Assembly: GCF_004349315.1 (NCBI RefSeq)
Contig: NZ_SMLH01000006.1
Span: forward strand, 62,001-126,000
DNA: 64,000 bases
Source of the DNA: Flavobacterium ranwuense
Lineage (GTDB): Bacteria; Bacteroidota; Bacteroidia; Flavobacteriales; Flavobacteriaceae
Direction: 5' to 3'
Positions 45,899 through 55,150 of the stretch are shown in pieces; the first letter of the stretch is position 1; each line of letters begins with the position of its first letter. The position numbers were made by a program, and so were the translations under genes. The notes below the pieces were generated by a model, which was not told where the DNA came from, did not search any database, and saw nothing but the letters and a program-made list of their open reading frames with translations.

Positions 45899-46672
45899 TT
45901 ATTCAAATTCCGGTTCACTTTCAAATCCTATAATTTCACTATAAATTGCATAATACAACGAATACATAAATGGAATAGTAAAAACGATTCCGATGCAACA
46001 TCCAATTAATCCAACCAAAACAGCTATAATTCCAACAACAAATAAACCTAATATAACTATAGGCTGTTTAGAAACAATTAGAATACTGGCTTGAATAGCT
46101 TCAACAGCTTTGAGCTTTCCAAAAATAATAAGCGGAATCATTAAAATGGTAAATAAGCCTATCGTTATTGAAACAACAAATTCAAGAACTGGTATTTGTG
46201 CATAATTAATTACAGCTGATAGTATGGAGCTAACGATAGTAACCAAAAATGTTGCAATAAATAGTTCTTTAAAATAAGGAGCTTTGTAATATTCAAACAT
46301 GGTCGATACATGAAATTCTTCATCTCTTTCGGCACAATATGCCATTTTTATTAATCCTGCAGAAAAGGGACTAAGCAAACACGTTATTAAAAGAGAGACT
46401 CCTGAGAATATTAACATGGAGTTTAAACTTAAATTTTCTGGTTTTAAATTTTCTGGTTTTAATTTTTCTAAAACAGTTTCGGCATCAAAAATGGAGAAGA
46501 GTACAACAATAGCAAAAATACTCATCAGTATCATAAAAACAAAAAATACTAAACCGCCATACAATGCAATTTTTTTATAATTTTCGAATGCATGGTTGAA
46601 AACATTTCCAAAATCTAAGGTGTAACCATTCTTTTTTATTTCCTCAATTCGGTCTTGTGTAGTTCTAATCAT
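45899..46672 (-). CDS. Multi-pass membrane protein of unknown function
   Basis: 257 residues with about six transmembrane helices (ALYGGLVFFVFMILMSIFAI; LLITCLLSPFSAGLIKMAYC; ELFIATFLVTIVSSILSAVI; and others) and a short acidic tail (GFESEPEFE). It has the look of a Bacteroidota family sometimes labelled beta-carotene monooxygenase by mistake. A six-residue unit KPENL occurs twice in a row (LKPENLKPENLSLN), a small tandem duplication. Neighbours give no functional clue. Confidence 0.65.
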   Translation of the reverse strand: MIRTTQDRIEEIKKNGYTLDFGNVFNHAFENYKKIALYGGLVFFVFMILMSIFAIVVLFSIFDAETVLEKLKPENLKPENLSLNSMLIFSGVSLLITCLLSPFSAGLIKMAYCAERDEEFHVSTMFEYYKAPYFKELFIATFLVTIVSSILSAVINYAQIPVLEFVVSITIGLFTILMIPLIIFGKLKAVEAIQASILIVSKQPIVILGLFVVGIIAVLVGLIGCCIGIVFTIPFMYSLYYAIYSEIIGFESEPEFE

Positions 46673-46704
46673 TTGGTTTTGGTATTATTTGGTTTGTTAG
46701 TTTT

Positions 46705-46926
46705 TTATTTTTTAAAATAGATTCTGAATCGTTCCCCGTATACTCCTTGCTCATCTTTTATTCCGCAGCCTAAAATCATGTTTATTTCTGAAGATGCCGG
46801 TAAATGTAATATTTTTTTAATTCTCAGTGAATCAAAATTTTCCATTGGACACGTATCATAATTTATAGCTGCCATGCTTATCATAAAATTATGCGCAACG
46901 AGTCCTGCGCTTACTGGTTTTTTCAT
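46705..46926 (-). pseudogene. Nitroreductase C-terminal fragment
   Basis: 73 residues in frame: SAGLVAHNFMISMAAINYDT, then CPMENFDSLRIKKILHLP and GCGIKDEQGVYGERFRIYFK. This matches the last third of the nitroreductase family (flavin enzymes of about 200 residues). The N-terminal two thirds are missing; 3 bases before it lies the stop of the aldehyde dehydrogenase gene. The fragment is therefore most likely the residue of a deletion. Its reading frame has not yet decayed, which suggests a fairly recent event. Confidence 0.75.
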
Positions 46927-46929
46927 TAG

Positions 46930-48258
46930 TTACAACCATTTTAATACTTTTTGAATGGTTTTTAATTTGTCTTTATAAGGCGCATAACGCATGGGTAAAT
47001 CCAGCCAAGTTCCTTTTTTTACAATAGCTTTTTTATGAGAAAAAATATCAAAACTTAGTTTTCCATGATAAGCTCCCATTCCGGAATTTCCAACACCGCC
47101 AAAAGGCAAACGATTATTAGCCAAATGAATTACCGTATCATTAATGCAACCGCCACCAAAAGAATATTTATGCAACACTTCATCGATAAAAGATTTGTTT
47201 TGGGAAAATAAATAGAATGATAATGGTTTTTCAAAGCTTGAAATTATTTTTTCAATATCTGATTTCGATTGATAAGAAAGTATAGGAAGTATAGGACCAA
47301 AAATTTCTTCTTTCATCACTAAACTATCCATGTTTGGTTCGTCAAGTAAAGTAGGAGCAAGGTATAATGTCTCTTTATTAGATTGCCCACCAAAAAGTAT
47401 TTTCTGATTTTCCAATAAACTTAATTGACGCTGCCAGTTTTTCAAATTGATAATTCTGGCATAATCTTGAGATTCTACCGGATTTGTTCCTAATGCTTTT
47501 TCAATTTCTTGAATCAGTAATTTTACGAAAGTATCTTTCATTTTATGGTGTACCAAAATATAATCAGGTGCAACACAGGTTTGTCCGGCATTTATGATTT
47601 TCCCCCACACAATGCGTCGGGCGCTTAATTCTAAATTAGCAGTCTCATCAACAATACAAGGACTTTTTCCGCCTAATTCGAGCGTAACAGGTGTTAGATT
47701 TTCGGCAGCAGCTTTCGCCACTATTTTCCCAACGGCAACACTTCCGGTGAAAAAAATATAGTCCCAACGTTGATTTAATAATTCTTGAGCGATTGTTGCA
47801 TCTCCAGTTACCACAACAACATCTTTTATCGCAAAAGTTTCGCTTATAATTTTTGAAATAATATTCGAAGTATTCGGTGTAAGTTCAGATGGTTTTAAGG
47901 TTACTTTGTTTCCGGCAGCAACAGCCGCCACAAGCGGGCATAAAGCCAATTGAAAAGGATAATTCCATGGAGAAAGAATCAATACATTACCGTAAGGTTC
48001 ACTATAAATATAATCTGATGAAGGAAAATTTAAAAGAGAAGCAAAAACTTTCTTTGGCTTTGCCCAAGAATCGATGTTTTTTATGGTTTCTTTTAAGTCA
48101 CTAATCACATAATTTGTTTCTGTTAAAACGGCTTCAAAAGCAGGTTTTTTAAAATCATCGTACAAAGCCTTAATGATTGCTTCTTCATTTTCTATAATGT
48201 TGTGCAATAATTTTTTAAGAGACTCTTTTCGGAAAGCAATTTCTGTATGATACTTCAT
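46930..48258 (-). CDS. Aldehyde dehydrogenase (fatty/aromatic aldehyde type)
   Basis: 442 residues, the short class 3-type form without the long N-terminal segment. ILSPWNYPFQLALCPLVAAV (about 94-113), LELGGKSPCIVDE with Glu194, and NAGQTCVAPDYILVHH with the catalytic Cys228 are intact, as is the C-terminal LPFGGVGNSGMGAYHGKLSF. The end, LDLPMRYAPYKDKLKTIQKV, is typical of YfmT/AlkH-like enzymes. It should oxidise medium- or long-chain aldehydes with NAD(P). It precedes a nitroreductase fragment by 3 bases. Confidence 0.92.
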   Translation of the reverse strand: MKYHTEIAFRKESLKKLLHNIIENEEAIIKALYDDFKKPAFEAVLTETNYVISDLKETIKNIDSWAKPKKVFASLLNFPSSDYIYSEPYGNVLILSPWNYPFQLALCPLVAAVAAGNKVTLKPSELTPNTSNIISKIISETFAIKDVVVVTGDATIAQELLNQRWDYIFFTGSVAVGKIVAKAAAENLTPVTLELGGKSPCIVDETANLELSARRIVWGKIINAGQTCVAPDYILVHHKMKDTFVKLLIQEIEKALGTNPVESQDYARIINLKNWQRQLSLLENQKILFGGQSNKETLYLAPTLLDEPNMDSLVMKEEIFGPILPILSYQSKSDIEKIISSFEKPLSFYLFSQNKSFIDEVLHKYSFGGGCINDTVIHLANNRLPFGGVGNSGMGAYHGKLSFDIFSHKKAIVKKGTWLDLPMRYAPYKDKLKTIQKVLKWL

Positions 48259-48330
48259 TGGATGATTTTAATTTAAAATTACATAATTATTATTTTAATC
48301 CAACTCTATATTCTAAAATAAAAAAAATAA

Positions 48331-48358
48331 AAAAAACAGGAATAATTATTCCTGTTTT
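48331..48358 (-). terminator. Terminator of the panB-rluA transcript
   Basis: AACAGGAATAATTATTCCTGTT is a perfect palindrome; on the minus strand it is followed by TTTTTTATTTTTTT. Confidence 0.88.
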
Positions 48359-48421
48359 ATAATGTATAAGTCTGTAAAGTATTGTTTTTGTTGCATTTTT
48401 AATTGAAACATAGTAATAAGA

Positions 48422-49111
48422 TTAGACTGCATTCCAAATCACATCATCAGGTGTTGGTGCGATGATTTCTATATTTTCTTTGGTAACAGGATGTATAAAA
48501 ACTAGTTTTCGGGCATGCAAATGGATTCCTCCATCAGGATTGCTTCGGTCAAAACCATATTTTAAATCGCCTTTTATCGGTGAGCCAATAGCCGAAAGTT
48601 GTGCCCTGATTTGATGATGTCTACCCGTATGAAGATTGATTTCCAGAGCGAAATAATTGTTGAGTTCCTTGATGGTTTTATAATCTAAACTGGCTAATTT
48701 GCTGTCAGGAACTTCTTTTAAATGCGCTTTTGAAGTATTGTTTTTTTCGTTTCGTTTTAGGAAATGAACGAGTTTATCCTCGGGCTTTGACAGTCTATTT
48801 TTAACAATACACCAATACGTTTTTTGAGTTTCACGGTTGCTGAACAATTCATTCATTCTCGTTAACGCTTTACTGGTCCTGGCAAAAACGACTATTCCGG
48901 TTGTCGGTCGGTCCAAACGATGCACCACACCTAGAAATACTTCCCCAGGTTTGTTGTACTTGTCTTTGATGTATTCTTTTACTACATCCGATAATGGTTT
49001 ATCACCGGTTTTATCGCCTTGCACAATATCGCCTACACGCTTGTTTACCACAATAAGGTGATTGTCTTCGTGAAGAATTTGAAGGTTATTTTTATTCGAA
49101 ACTATTTTCAT
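48422..49111 (-). CDS. RluA-family 23S rRNA pseudouridine synthase
   Basis: 229 residues. LQILHEDNHLIVVNKRVGDI at the start, FLGVVHRLDRPTTGIVVFAR (about 59-78) with the catalytic Asp, GRHHQIRAQLSAIGSPIKGD, and a final HLHARKLVFIHPVTKENIEI. A short RluA member without an S4 domain; the exact uridine is not evident. It follows panB on the same strand with 76 bases between, a pairing common in Flavobacterium, and both probably share the terminator at 48331. Confidence 0.9.
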   Translation of the reverse strand: MKIVSNKNNLQILHEDNHLIVVNKRVGDIVQGDKTGDKPLSDVVKEYIKDKYNKPGEVFLGVVHRLDRPTTGIVVFARTSKALTRMNELFSNRETQKTYWCIVKNRLSKPEDKLVHFLKRNEKNNTSKAHLKEVPDSKLASLDYKTIKELNNYFALEINLHTGRHHQIRAQLSAIGSPIKGDLKYGFDRSNPDGGIHLHARKLVFIHPVTKENIEIIAPTPDDVIWNAV

Positions 49112-49136
49112 TTGGATTTTTAGATGGTTGGATTTC

Positions 49137-49169
49137 TTAGACTTTTAGACATTGAATCTAAAAGTCTAA
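49137..49169. repeat. Inverted repeat between panB and rluA
   Basis: TTAGACTTTTAGA and TCTAAAAGTCTAA are perfect 13-base arms around CATTGAA. More copies of the same CTAATAATCTAAGAAGTCTAA-type sequence run to 49186. A related motif (CTAAAGATCTAAAAATCTAA) lies before the SDR gene at 9263-9288. Dispersed repeat rather than a terminator, since no T-run follows. Confidence 0.6.
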
Positions 49170-49187
49170 TAATCTAAGAAGTCTAAT

Positions 49188-50006
49188 TTAATATTGTTCG
49201 CTGGAATTAGGAAAATCACTTGATTTCACATCAGCAACATATTGACCAATGGCAGTTGTCATTCCTTCGTATAAATTCATGTATCTTCTCAAGAAGCGCG
49301 GACTAAATTCATTGTTCATTCCTAACATGTCGTGAATCACCAAAACTTGTCCGTCAACACCGCCACCTGCACCAATCCCAATTACTGGAATCGAAATACT
49401 TTGGGCAACTTTTTCTGCTAAATGAGCAGGAATTTTTTCTAATACTAATCCGAAACAACCTAATCTTTCCAGCAATTTTGCATCTTCAATTAGTTTGTCA
49501 GCTTCTTCTTCTTCTTTGGCACGAACCGTGTAGGTTCCAAATTTATAAATGGATTGTGGAGTTAAACCCAAATGTCCCATAACTGGAATTCCTGCATTTA
49601 ATATTTTCTTGATAGAATCTTTAATTTCTTTACCACCTTCCAGTTTTACAGCATGACCACCGCTTTCTTTCATAATTCGGATGGCAGAGCGCAAGGCTTC
49701 TTTTGGATCTGATTGGTAACTTCCAAAAGGTAAATCAACGACAACCAATGCTCTTTCGATTGCTCTCACAACAGATGACGCATGATAAATCATTTGGTCC
49801 AAAGTAATTGGCAAAGTCGTTTCATGACCAGCCATTACATTTGAAGCGGAGTCACCTACTAAGATTACATCAATTCCGGCTGTATCAACGATTTTTGCCA
49901 TGGTGTAATCGTATGCGGTAAGCATCGAAATTTTCTCTCCATTGGCTTTCATCTCAATCAATGATTTTGTAGTAATCCTTTTATAATCTTTTTTTGCGAC
50001 AGACAT
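49188..50006 (-). CDS. panB: 3-methyl-2-oxobutanoate hydroxymethyltransferase
   Basis: 272 residues. [20 protein letters not shown] (about 20-39), [20 protein letters not shown] (44-63, with metal-binding Asp), [37 protein letters not shown] and the C-terminal [20 protein letters not shown] plus [13 protein letters not shown] are all as expected. It makes ketopantoate for pantothenate and CoA synthesis in the cytoplasm. panC/panD are not in the window. A likely promoter lies just upstream at 50026-50057. Confidence 0.96.
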   Translation of the reverse strand: MSVAKKDYKRITTKSLIEMKANGEKISMLTAYDYTMAKIVDTAGIDVILVGDSASNVMAGHETTLPITLDQMIYHASSVVRAIERALVVVDLPFGSYQSDPKEALRSAIRIMKESGGHAVKLEGGKEIKDSIKKILNAGIPVMGHLGLTPQSIYKFGTYTVRAKEEEEADKLIEDAKLLERLGCFGLVLEKIPAHLAEKVAQSISIPVIGIGAGGGVDGQVLVIHDMLGMNNEFSPRFLRRYMNLYEGMTTAIGQYVADVKSSDFPNSSEQY

Positions 50007-50025
50007 ATTTGTTGTTTTAAGATTG

Positions 50026-50057
50026 TAAAGGTAATAAAATGTATATTTTTAACTCAA
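50026..50057 (-). promoter_or_regulatory. Probable promoter of panB
   Basis: On the minus strand TTG (50055-50057), a 21-base gap and TACCTTTA (50026-50033) fit the Bacteroidota pattern TTG-N(17-23)-TAnnTTTG with one mismatch. Confidence 0.45.
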
Positions 50058-50108
50058 AAATGTAACAGTAATGTTATTTGTAGGACCAATTAATTAAACT
50101 AAAAAACG

Positions 50109-50540
50109 ATGAAGAAATTTTTATTGATTGTTATATTGTTTATCTCTGCTAATTCCCATGCCCAAAATCAAGAAATTCAAAAAGTGGTAGAAACTTTTTT
50201 CGAGGCTTTTCATGCCAAAGATACTCTGAAATTACAGGCTTTTTGTGAGGATACGATGATTTTACAATCTATTGCAGAAAATGCGAAAGGCACCAAATTA
50301 TCTAATGAAAAACCGGAAGCATTTTTTAAATCGATAGCTTCTATTCCTGCCGAATTAAAGTTTCAGGAAAAAATCCTGAGTTATTCTATTCAAGTAGATG
50401 GAAGCATGGCACATGCTTGGACACCTTATGAGTTTTATGTAAATGGAAAATTAAGTCACAAAGGAGTGAATGCTTTTACATTGTTCAAAAAAGATAACAC
50501 GTGGAAAATCATACATCTTATTGATACCCGAAGAAAATAG
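50109..50540 (+). CDS. Secreted NTF2-like (SnoaL-type) protein
   Basis: 143 residues with a signal peptide (MKKFLLIVILFISANSHAQN). The rest is one NTF2-like cone fold: VVETFFEAFHAKDTLKLQAF (about 26-45), MAHAWTPYEFYVNGKLSHKG and VNAFTLFKKDNTWKIIHLID. Small proteins of this type in Bacteroidota are of unknown function and probably bind small molecules in the periplasm. It diverges from panB with about 100 bases between. Confidence 0.85.
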   Translation: MKKFLLIVILFISANSHAQNQEIQKVVETFFEAFHAKDTLKLQAFCEDTMILQSIAENAKGTKLSNEKPEAFFKSIASIPAELKFQEKILSYSIQVDGSMAHAWTPYEFYVNGKLSHKGVNAFTLFKKDNTWKIIHLIDTRRK

Positions 50541-50609
50541 TTTTGGGTTCATTTTTCATGAGAAGTGAAATAATTTCTACTGGTTTTTACAAGATTTCAA
50601 GAATACAAG

Positions 50610-50780
50610 TTAATAGGTTTCGTCATTCAAGTCTGACTCTTCTTCGTTTGCTTTTTTGTAATCATTGTTTAAAAAATGGGTGTACTTTTTTTTCTCCTTT
50701 TGATTTTTTCTAATAAGAAATGCGATCAAAATCACCACAAAAAAGATTACTATGCCAACTATTATCCAATTGATTTCCAT
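50610..50780 (-). CDS. Small membrane protein (56 residues)
   Basis: The frame reads MEINWIIVGIVIFFVVILIA, then FLIRKNQKEKKKYTHFLNND and an acidic end (EEESDLNDETY). One transmembrane helix, a basic stretch and an acidic tail. I recall similar small proteins in other Flavobacterium genomes; function unknown. The start fits an in-frame ATG, with AAGCAATGG sequence around it. It has its own transcript or follows nothing close: the sda gene upstream on this strand starts beyond 52300 and ends at 50906. Confidence 0.65.
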   Translation of the reverse strand: MEINWIIVGIVIFFVVILIAFLIRKNQKEKKKYTHFLNNDYKKANEEESDLNDETY

Positions 50781-50905
50781 TGCTTTTTATTTAAATTAAA
50801 AGGTATTGGTTAAATATAGTGTAAATATGCAAAGTATAGATTATCAGTGTTTTAATTTTAGGTTGTGAAAATAAAAAACTCACTTAAAACAAAACAACAA
50901 CCCGC

Positions 50906-52333
50906 TTAACAATCCGCCATATTCACGGCAATGGCTAATCCACCTTCGGAAGTTTCTTTGTATTTGTTGTTCATGTCTTTGGCCGTTTGCCACATCGTGT
51001 CTACTACTTTGTCTAAAGGTACTTTTGCGTTTTTTGGGTCGGTTTCTAATGCTAATTCAGCGGCATTAATGGCTTTTATGGCCCCCATTGTATTTCGTTC
51101 AATACAGGGAATCTGAACCAAACCGCCAATAGGATCACAAGTCAATCCCAAATGATGTTCCATCGCAATTTCGGCGGCCATTAAAACCTGTTCGGGAGTT
51201 CCTCCCATCAATTCGCATAAAGCGGCAGCGGCCATCGAGGAAGAAACGCCTATTTCGGCCTGACAACCACCCATTGCTGCAGATATTGTAGAACCTTTCT
51301 TGAAAATACTGCCTATTTCTCCGGCAACCATCAGGAATTGTTTGATTTCCTTTTCTCCGGCATTGTGGTTTTCAATCACTAAATAATACATCAAAACAGC
51401 AGGGATAACGCCCGCGCTTCCATTTGTTGGAGCCGTAACTACACGACCTAAAGCAGCGTTTACTTCATTTACCGCAAGGGCAAAACAAGAAACCCATTTC
51501 AGGATTTGGCGAAATTTCACTTCGGTTAATCTAATCTGTTCCAACCAAGTTTGTGGTGAATTATAATTGGATAAACCGATTAATTTTTGGTGCATATCAA
51601 AAGCACGACGGCGCACGTTTAATCCTCCGGGAAGAATCCCTTCAGAATGACAGCCAATGTACATGCATTCGAGCATCGTTTTCCAAATGCGCATCAATTC
51701 ATGATCGATAACTGCTTCGGTACGCATCGATTTTTCGTTTTCATAAACGATTTCCGATATGGATTTGTTCTCTTTTTTACAATAATCCAATAGTTCTGCC
51801 GCTTTCTCAATTGGATAAGGAAAAGCACATTTTATCTGGATTTTCTTTTTGGCATTGATGTGTTCTTCTTTGACTACAAATCCGCCACCAATAGAATAAA
51901 AGGTGGAGACGTATTGGCTGTCATCAGTCATATAGGCCGTAAAAGTCATTCCATTGGCATGAAAAGGAAGGAAGTTTTTATTGAAAACGATGTCTTTGAG
52001 GAAATAAAAAGGAATTGGTTTTTCGTTTCCTAAATTAATTTCGTTTTTGGATTCAATGGATTTGATAATTACATCAATATTTTCTACGGGAATGTACTCC
52101 GGATCTTGTCCGCTTAACCCCAGCATTACGGCTAAATCCGTGGCATGTCCTTTTCCAGTCAAGGAAAGGGAACCGTATAAATCTATTTTTACCCTGTTTA
52201 CAGCATGAATTAAATTTTCGTTTCTCAATTCGCCAAGAAAGCGTTCGGCAGCTCTCCAAGGTCCAAGTGTGTGCGAACTCGAAGGTCCAACACCAATTTT
52301 TAGCATGTCAAAAACTGAGATACATTCTTCCAT
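50906..52333 (-). CDS. sdaA: L-serine ammonia-lyase (iron-sulfur, single chain)
   Basis: 475 residues from the ATG at 52333 ([20 protein letters not shown]), the usual start; an upstream ATG at 52360 would add nine residues. Beta and alpha parts are fused as in single-chain enzymes. Conserved segments: [49 protein letters not shown] and [18 protein letters not shown] with the Cys residues that hold the 4Fe-4S cluster. It converts L-serine to pyruvate and ammonia in the cytoplasm. Isolated gene with a divergent peptidase gene upstream. Confidence 0.94.
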   Translation of the reverse strand: MEECISVFDMLKIGVGPSSSHTLGPWRAAERFLGELRNENLIHAVNRVKIDLYGSLSLTGKGHATDLAVMLGLSGQDPEYIPVENIDVIIKSIESKNEINLGNEKPIPFYFLKDIVFNKNFLPFHANGMTFTAYMTDDSQYVSTFYSIGGGFVVKEEHINAKKKIQIKCAFPYPIEKAAELLDYCKKENKSISEIVYENEKSMRTEAVIDHELMRIWKTMLECMYIGCHSEGILPGGLNVRRRAFDMHQKLIGLSNYNSPQTWLEQIRLTEVKFRQILKWVSCFALAVNEVNAALGRVVTAPTNGSAGVIPAVLMYYLVIENHNAGEKEIKQFLMVAGEIGSIFKKGSTISAAMGGCQAEIGVSSSMAAAALCELMGGTPEQVLMAAEIAMEHHLGLTCDPIGGLVQIPCIERNTMGAIKAINAAELALETDPKNAKVPLDKVVDTMWQTAKDMNNKYKETSEGGLAIAVNMADC

Positions 52334-52509
52334 CTGTAGTGTAAATTTTGTTGTCTGCAAATATAATAGAATGTAGCAATGATACTAATCCAAAACAGAA
52401 TAATATTGTTTTTTTAATACTGAATATTGCTATTATTCTTCAACAAATAATGAATTAATAAAAACTAAGGGTATGGTAAAATCAATATTTCATTAATCCA
52501 AAATTTAGC

Positions 52510-52540
52510 TTGTACAATACTTCGTAAATGGCTATTTTTG
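52510..52540 (+). promoter_or_regulatory. Bacteroidota-type promoter of the M14 peptidase gene
   Basis: TTG at 52510-52512, a 20-base gap, and TATTTTTG at 52533-52540, a full match to TTG-N(17-23)-TAnnTTTG. The start codon is 24 bases downstream. Confidence 0.65.
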
Positions 52541-52563
52541 AAGCATAACTAACCCAAAACAAT

Positions 52564-55071
52564 ATGAGAAAGACCGTTTTTTCTTTTTATCTAATGCTAA
52601 CTTTGGTGCTGAGTGTTCATTCGCAAGTGCAAAGTCCTTCTCAATTTTTACCCAATTACGGAAAACAAATAAGCTATTATCATCAGGCTGAAAATTATTT
52701 CAAGCATCTTACGGAAAAGTCCACTTTTATCAAACACCAGAAATACGGAGTTACTCCGGAACTAAGGGATTTGAATGTGTATTTTATTTCCAGTCCGGAG
52801 AATTTGGCTAATTTGGAACAAATTCGAAACAACAATTTAGCAGCTATTGGTTTATCTGAGAATAAATCCCAAATGATTGGCGATAAGCTAATTGTATGGT
52901 TGAGTTTTAATGTTCACGGAAATGAATTTGCCGGAACCGAAAGTGCTATGACAGTGGCTTACGAATTAGTAAATCCTTCGAATGCTGAAACTAAAAAGTG
53001 GTTAGAGAATACAATTGTAATCCTTGATCCATGCATTAATCCGGATGGATATTCCAGATACGGGAATTGGTTAAGAGAAATTTCAGGTAAAAAAACGCAT
53101 CCGGAATTATCAGACAGAGAGCACATGGAAGTTTGGCCGGGTGGCAGATATAACCATTATATGTTTGATTTAAATAGGGATTGGGCTTGGCAAACGCAAC
53201 CGGAAACCCAACAGCGTATTGCATTGTACAACCAATGGATGCCACAAGTACATACGGATGTACACGAAATGGGATACGATTCTCCGTACTTCTTTCCTCC
53301 ATCAGCAGAGCCGTTGCACGAATATATTGAGAAATACCAGAAAGACTTTCATTACACTTTGGGTAAAAATATTTCTAAAAAATTCGATGCTCAAAATTGG
53401 ATGTACAATACCGGTGAACGTTTTGATTTGTTTTATCCAAGTTATGGCGATACGTATCCTACTTACAACGGAGCTGTAGGAATGACATTGGAACAAGGCG
53501 GAATAGGAGCAGGAAGAGAAGTTGTGATGAGTAACGGTATTAATTTGACTATAAAAGACCGATTAACGCATCACGCAACAGCAGTTTTAACGGTTGTGGA
53601 ATCGGCGGCATCTCAAGCGGATGTTTTGTTGAAAGGATTTAGAGGTTTTATGAATAATTCCCGAAAAACAGTTAAAGGAAATTATAAAATGTATGTGATG
53701 AAAAACAATCCGAAGTTAGTTCAAATGGCGGATTTGTTGAAAAAAAATAATGTAGCATTCAGTTATGCCGATGCCAGTCAAAAAGCGTCTGGATTCAATT
53801 ACAACACCAAGTCAGAGAAAGGTTTTACGATTGAACCCAATGATTTAATTGTAAAAGTAGACCAACAAAAAGCCGTTTTTGCGCAAGTGCTTTTTGAACC
53901 AAACCAAAAACTGAATGACAGTTTATCGTACGATATTACCTCTTGGGCTTTGCCCTTGGCGTATGGAGTTGAAGGATATGCGTTGAAAAACAGTTTGTCC
54001 ATCAAAACAAAAGCGTCAATTGAGACGAAGGAAAAAACGATTCCTCAAAATGTATATGCGTTTCATATTCCGTGGAATAACAGAATTTCAGCTCAGGTTT
54101 TGTCTTTGTTGCACCAAAATAATATCAAAGTGCGATCGGCTATGAAAAAAGCCGTTTTTGGTGATACAACTGTTGAGCCAGGTGGTTTGCTAGTTACCAA
54201 AACAGATAATCCTAAAGTAGTTGACTTTGAAAAAACGATTACTGAGCTCGTGAAAATAAAAACAGATTTTAATTATATCTTAACCGGTTTTTCTTCAAAT
54301 TCTAAAGATGTTGGCGGTGAAAATTTTAATTTATTGAAAGCACCTAAAATTGTTTTACTCTCAGGCAAAGGAGTTGGTTCTACTGAATTTGGTTCTGTTT
54401 GGTATTATCTTGAAGAAACGGTGGGATATCCGGTAAGTGTTGTGGATGCTGATAATTTTAAAAGAATAAAATTATACAATTACAATACATTGATATTGCC
54501 TGATGGGTATTACAATTTCTCTGAAGATCAACAAAAACAAATTGGAGAATGGGTTAAAAATGGAGGAAAAGTAATTGCCATGAATAGCGCCCTTAGTTTA
54601 TTTGAAGGAAAAGAAGGATATGCTTTGAGTCCTTTTGCTACGGATGAGGATAAACTTAGTTCCGAAAAAGAGGCTTCAGAAAATGAATTAAAAGAGCGTT
54701 TTTTAGATTTTCAGGAAACGGAGCGCAGGTCTATTTCCAAATCGATTCCTGGTGCTATCATTGAGAACCTTTTAAATAAAACGCATCCGATGTCTTTTGG
54801 TTTAGGAGATAAATATTTCAGTCTAAAAACGGATGACAGACATTATTCGTTATTGAAAAAAGCGACAAATGTTGTTTACGTGCCTAAAGATTATAAGAGT
54901 TATGGTTTTGTTGGTAATGAAATCAAAAAGAAATTGAATAATACGGTAAGTTTTGCGGTGGACAAAAAAGAAAATGGAGAAGTAATCTACATGATTGACA
55001 ATCCGTTGTTTAGAGGTTTCTGGGAAAACGGAAATCTATTGTTCAGCAATGCATTATTCTTGGTGGACTAA
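52564..55071 (+). CDS. Secreted M14-family zinc carboxypeptidase
   Basis: 835 residues with a signal peptide (MRKTVFSFYLMLTLVLSVHS). The peptidase domain spans about 40-370: NVHGNEFAGTESAMTVAYEL (zinc His-Asn-Glu), NPDGYSRYGNW, FDLNRDWAWQTQPETQQRIA and VHTDVHEMGYDSPYFF with the second zinc His. A GATase-like region (about 600-720; ILPDGYYNFSEDQQKQIGEW) lies near the C-terminus. Homologues are common exported peptidases of Bacteroidota. It would trim peptides in the periplasm or medium. A good terminator follows. Confidence 0.9.
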   Translation: MRKTVFSFYLMLTLVLSVHSQVQSPSQFLPNYGKQISYYHQAENYFKHLTEKSTFIKHQKYGVTPELRDLNVYFISSPENLANLEQIRNNNLAAIGLSENKSQMIGDKLIVWLSFNVHGNEFAGTESAMTVAYELVNPSNAETKKWLENTIVILDPCINPDGYSRYGNWLREISGKKTHPELSDREHMEVWPGGRYNHYMFDLNRDWAWQTQPETQQRIALYNQWMPQVHTDVHEMGYDSPYFFPPSAEPLHEYIEKYQKDFHYTLGKNISKKFDAQNWMYNTGERFDLFYPSYGDTYPTYNGAVGMTLEQGGIGAGREVVMSNGINLTIKDRLTHHATAVLTVVESAASQADVLLKGFRGFMNNSRKTVKGNYKMYVMKNNPKLVQMADLLKKNNVAFSYADASQKASGFNYNTKSEKGFTIEPNDLIVKVDQQKAVFAQVLFEPNQKLNDSLSYDITSWALPLAYGVEGYALKNSLSIKTKASIETKEKTIPQNVYAFHIPWNNRISAQVLSLLHQNNIKVRSAMKKAVFGDTTVEPGGLLVTKTDNPKVVDFEKTITELVKIKTDFNYILTGFSSNSKDVGGENFNLLKAPKIVLLSGKGVGSTEFGSVWYYLEETVGYPVSVVDADNFKRIKLYNYNTLILPDGYYNFSEDQQKQIGEWVKNGGKVIAMNSALSLFEGKEGYALSPFATDEDKLSSEKEASENELKERFLDFQETERRSISKSIPGAIIENLLNKTHPMSFGLGDKYFSLKTDDRHYSLLKKATNVVYVPKDYKSYGFVGNEIKKKLNNTVSFAVDKKENGEVIYMIDNPLFRGFWENGNLLFSNALFLVD

Positions 55072-55099
55072 ATAAGAAATTAAGAATACCTTTTATAAA

Positions 55100-55132
55100 C
55101 AAAGAGCACGATGATTTTCGTGCTCTTTTTTT
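55100..55132. terminator. Terminator between the peptidase and tamA-like genes
   Basis: AAAGAGCACGA and TCGTGCTCTTT pair around a short loop, followed by TTTTT on the plus strand. It lies between two converging genes and may serve both. Confidence 0.85.
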
Positions 55133-55150
55133 ATGCAGACTGTATAGTTT

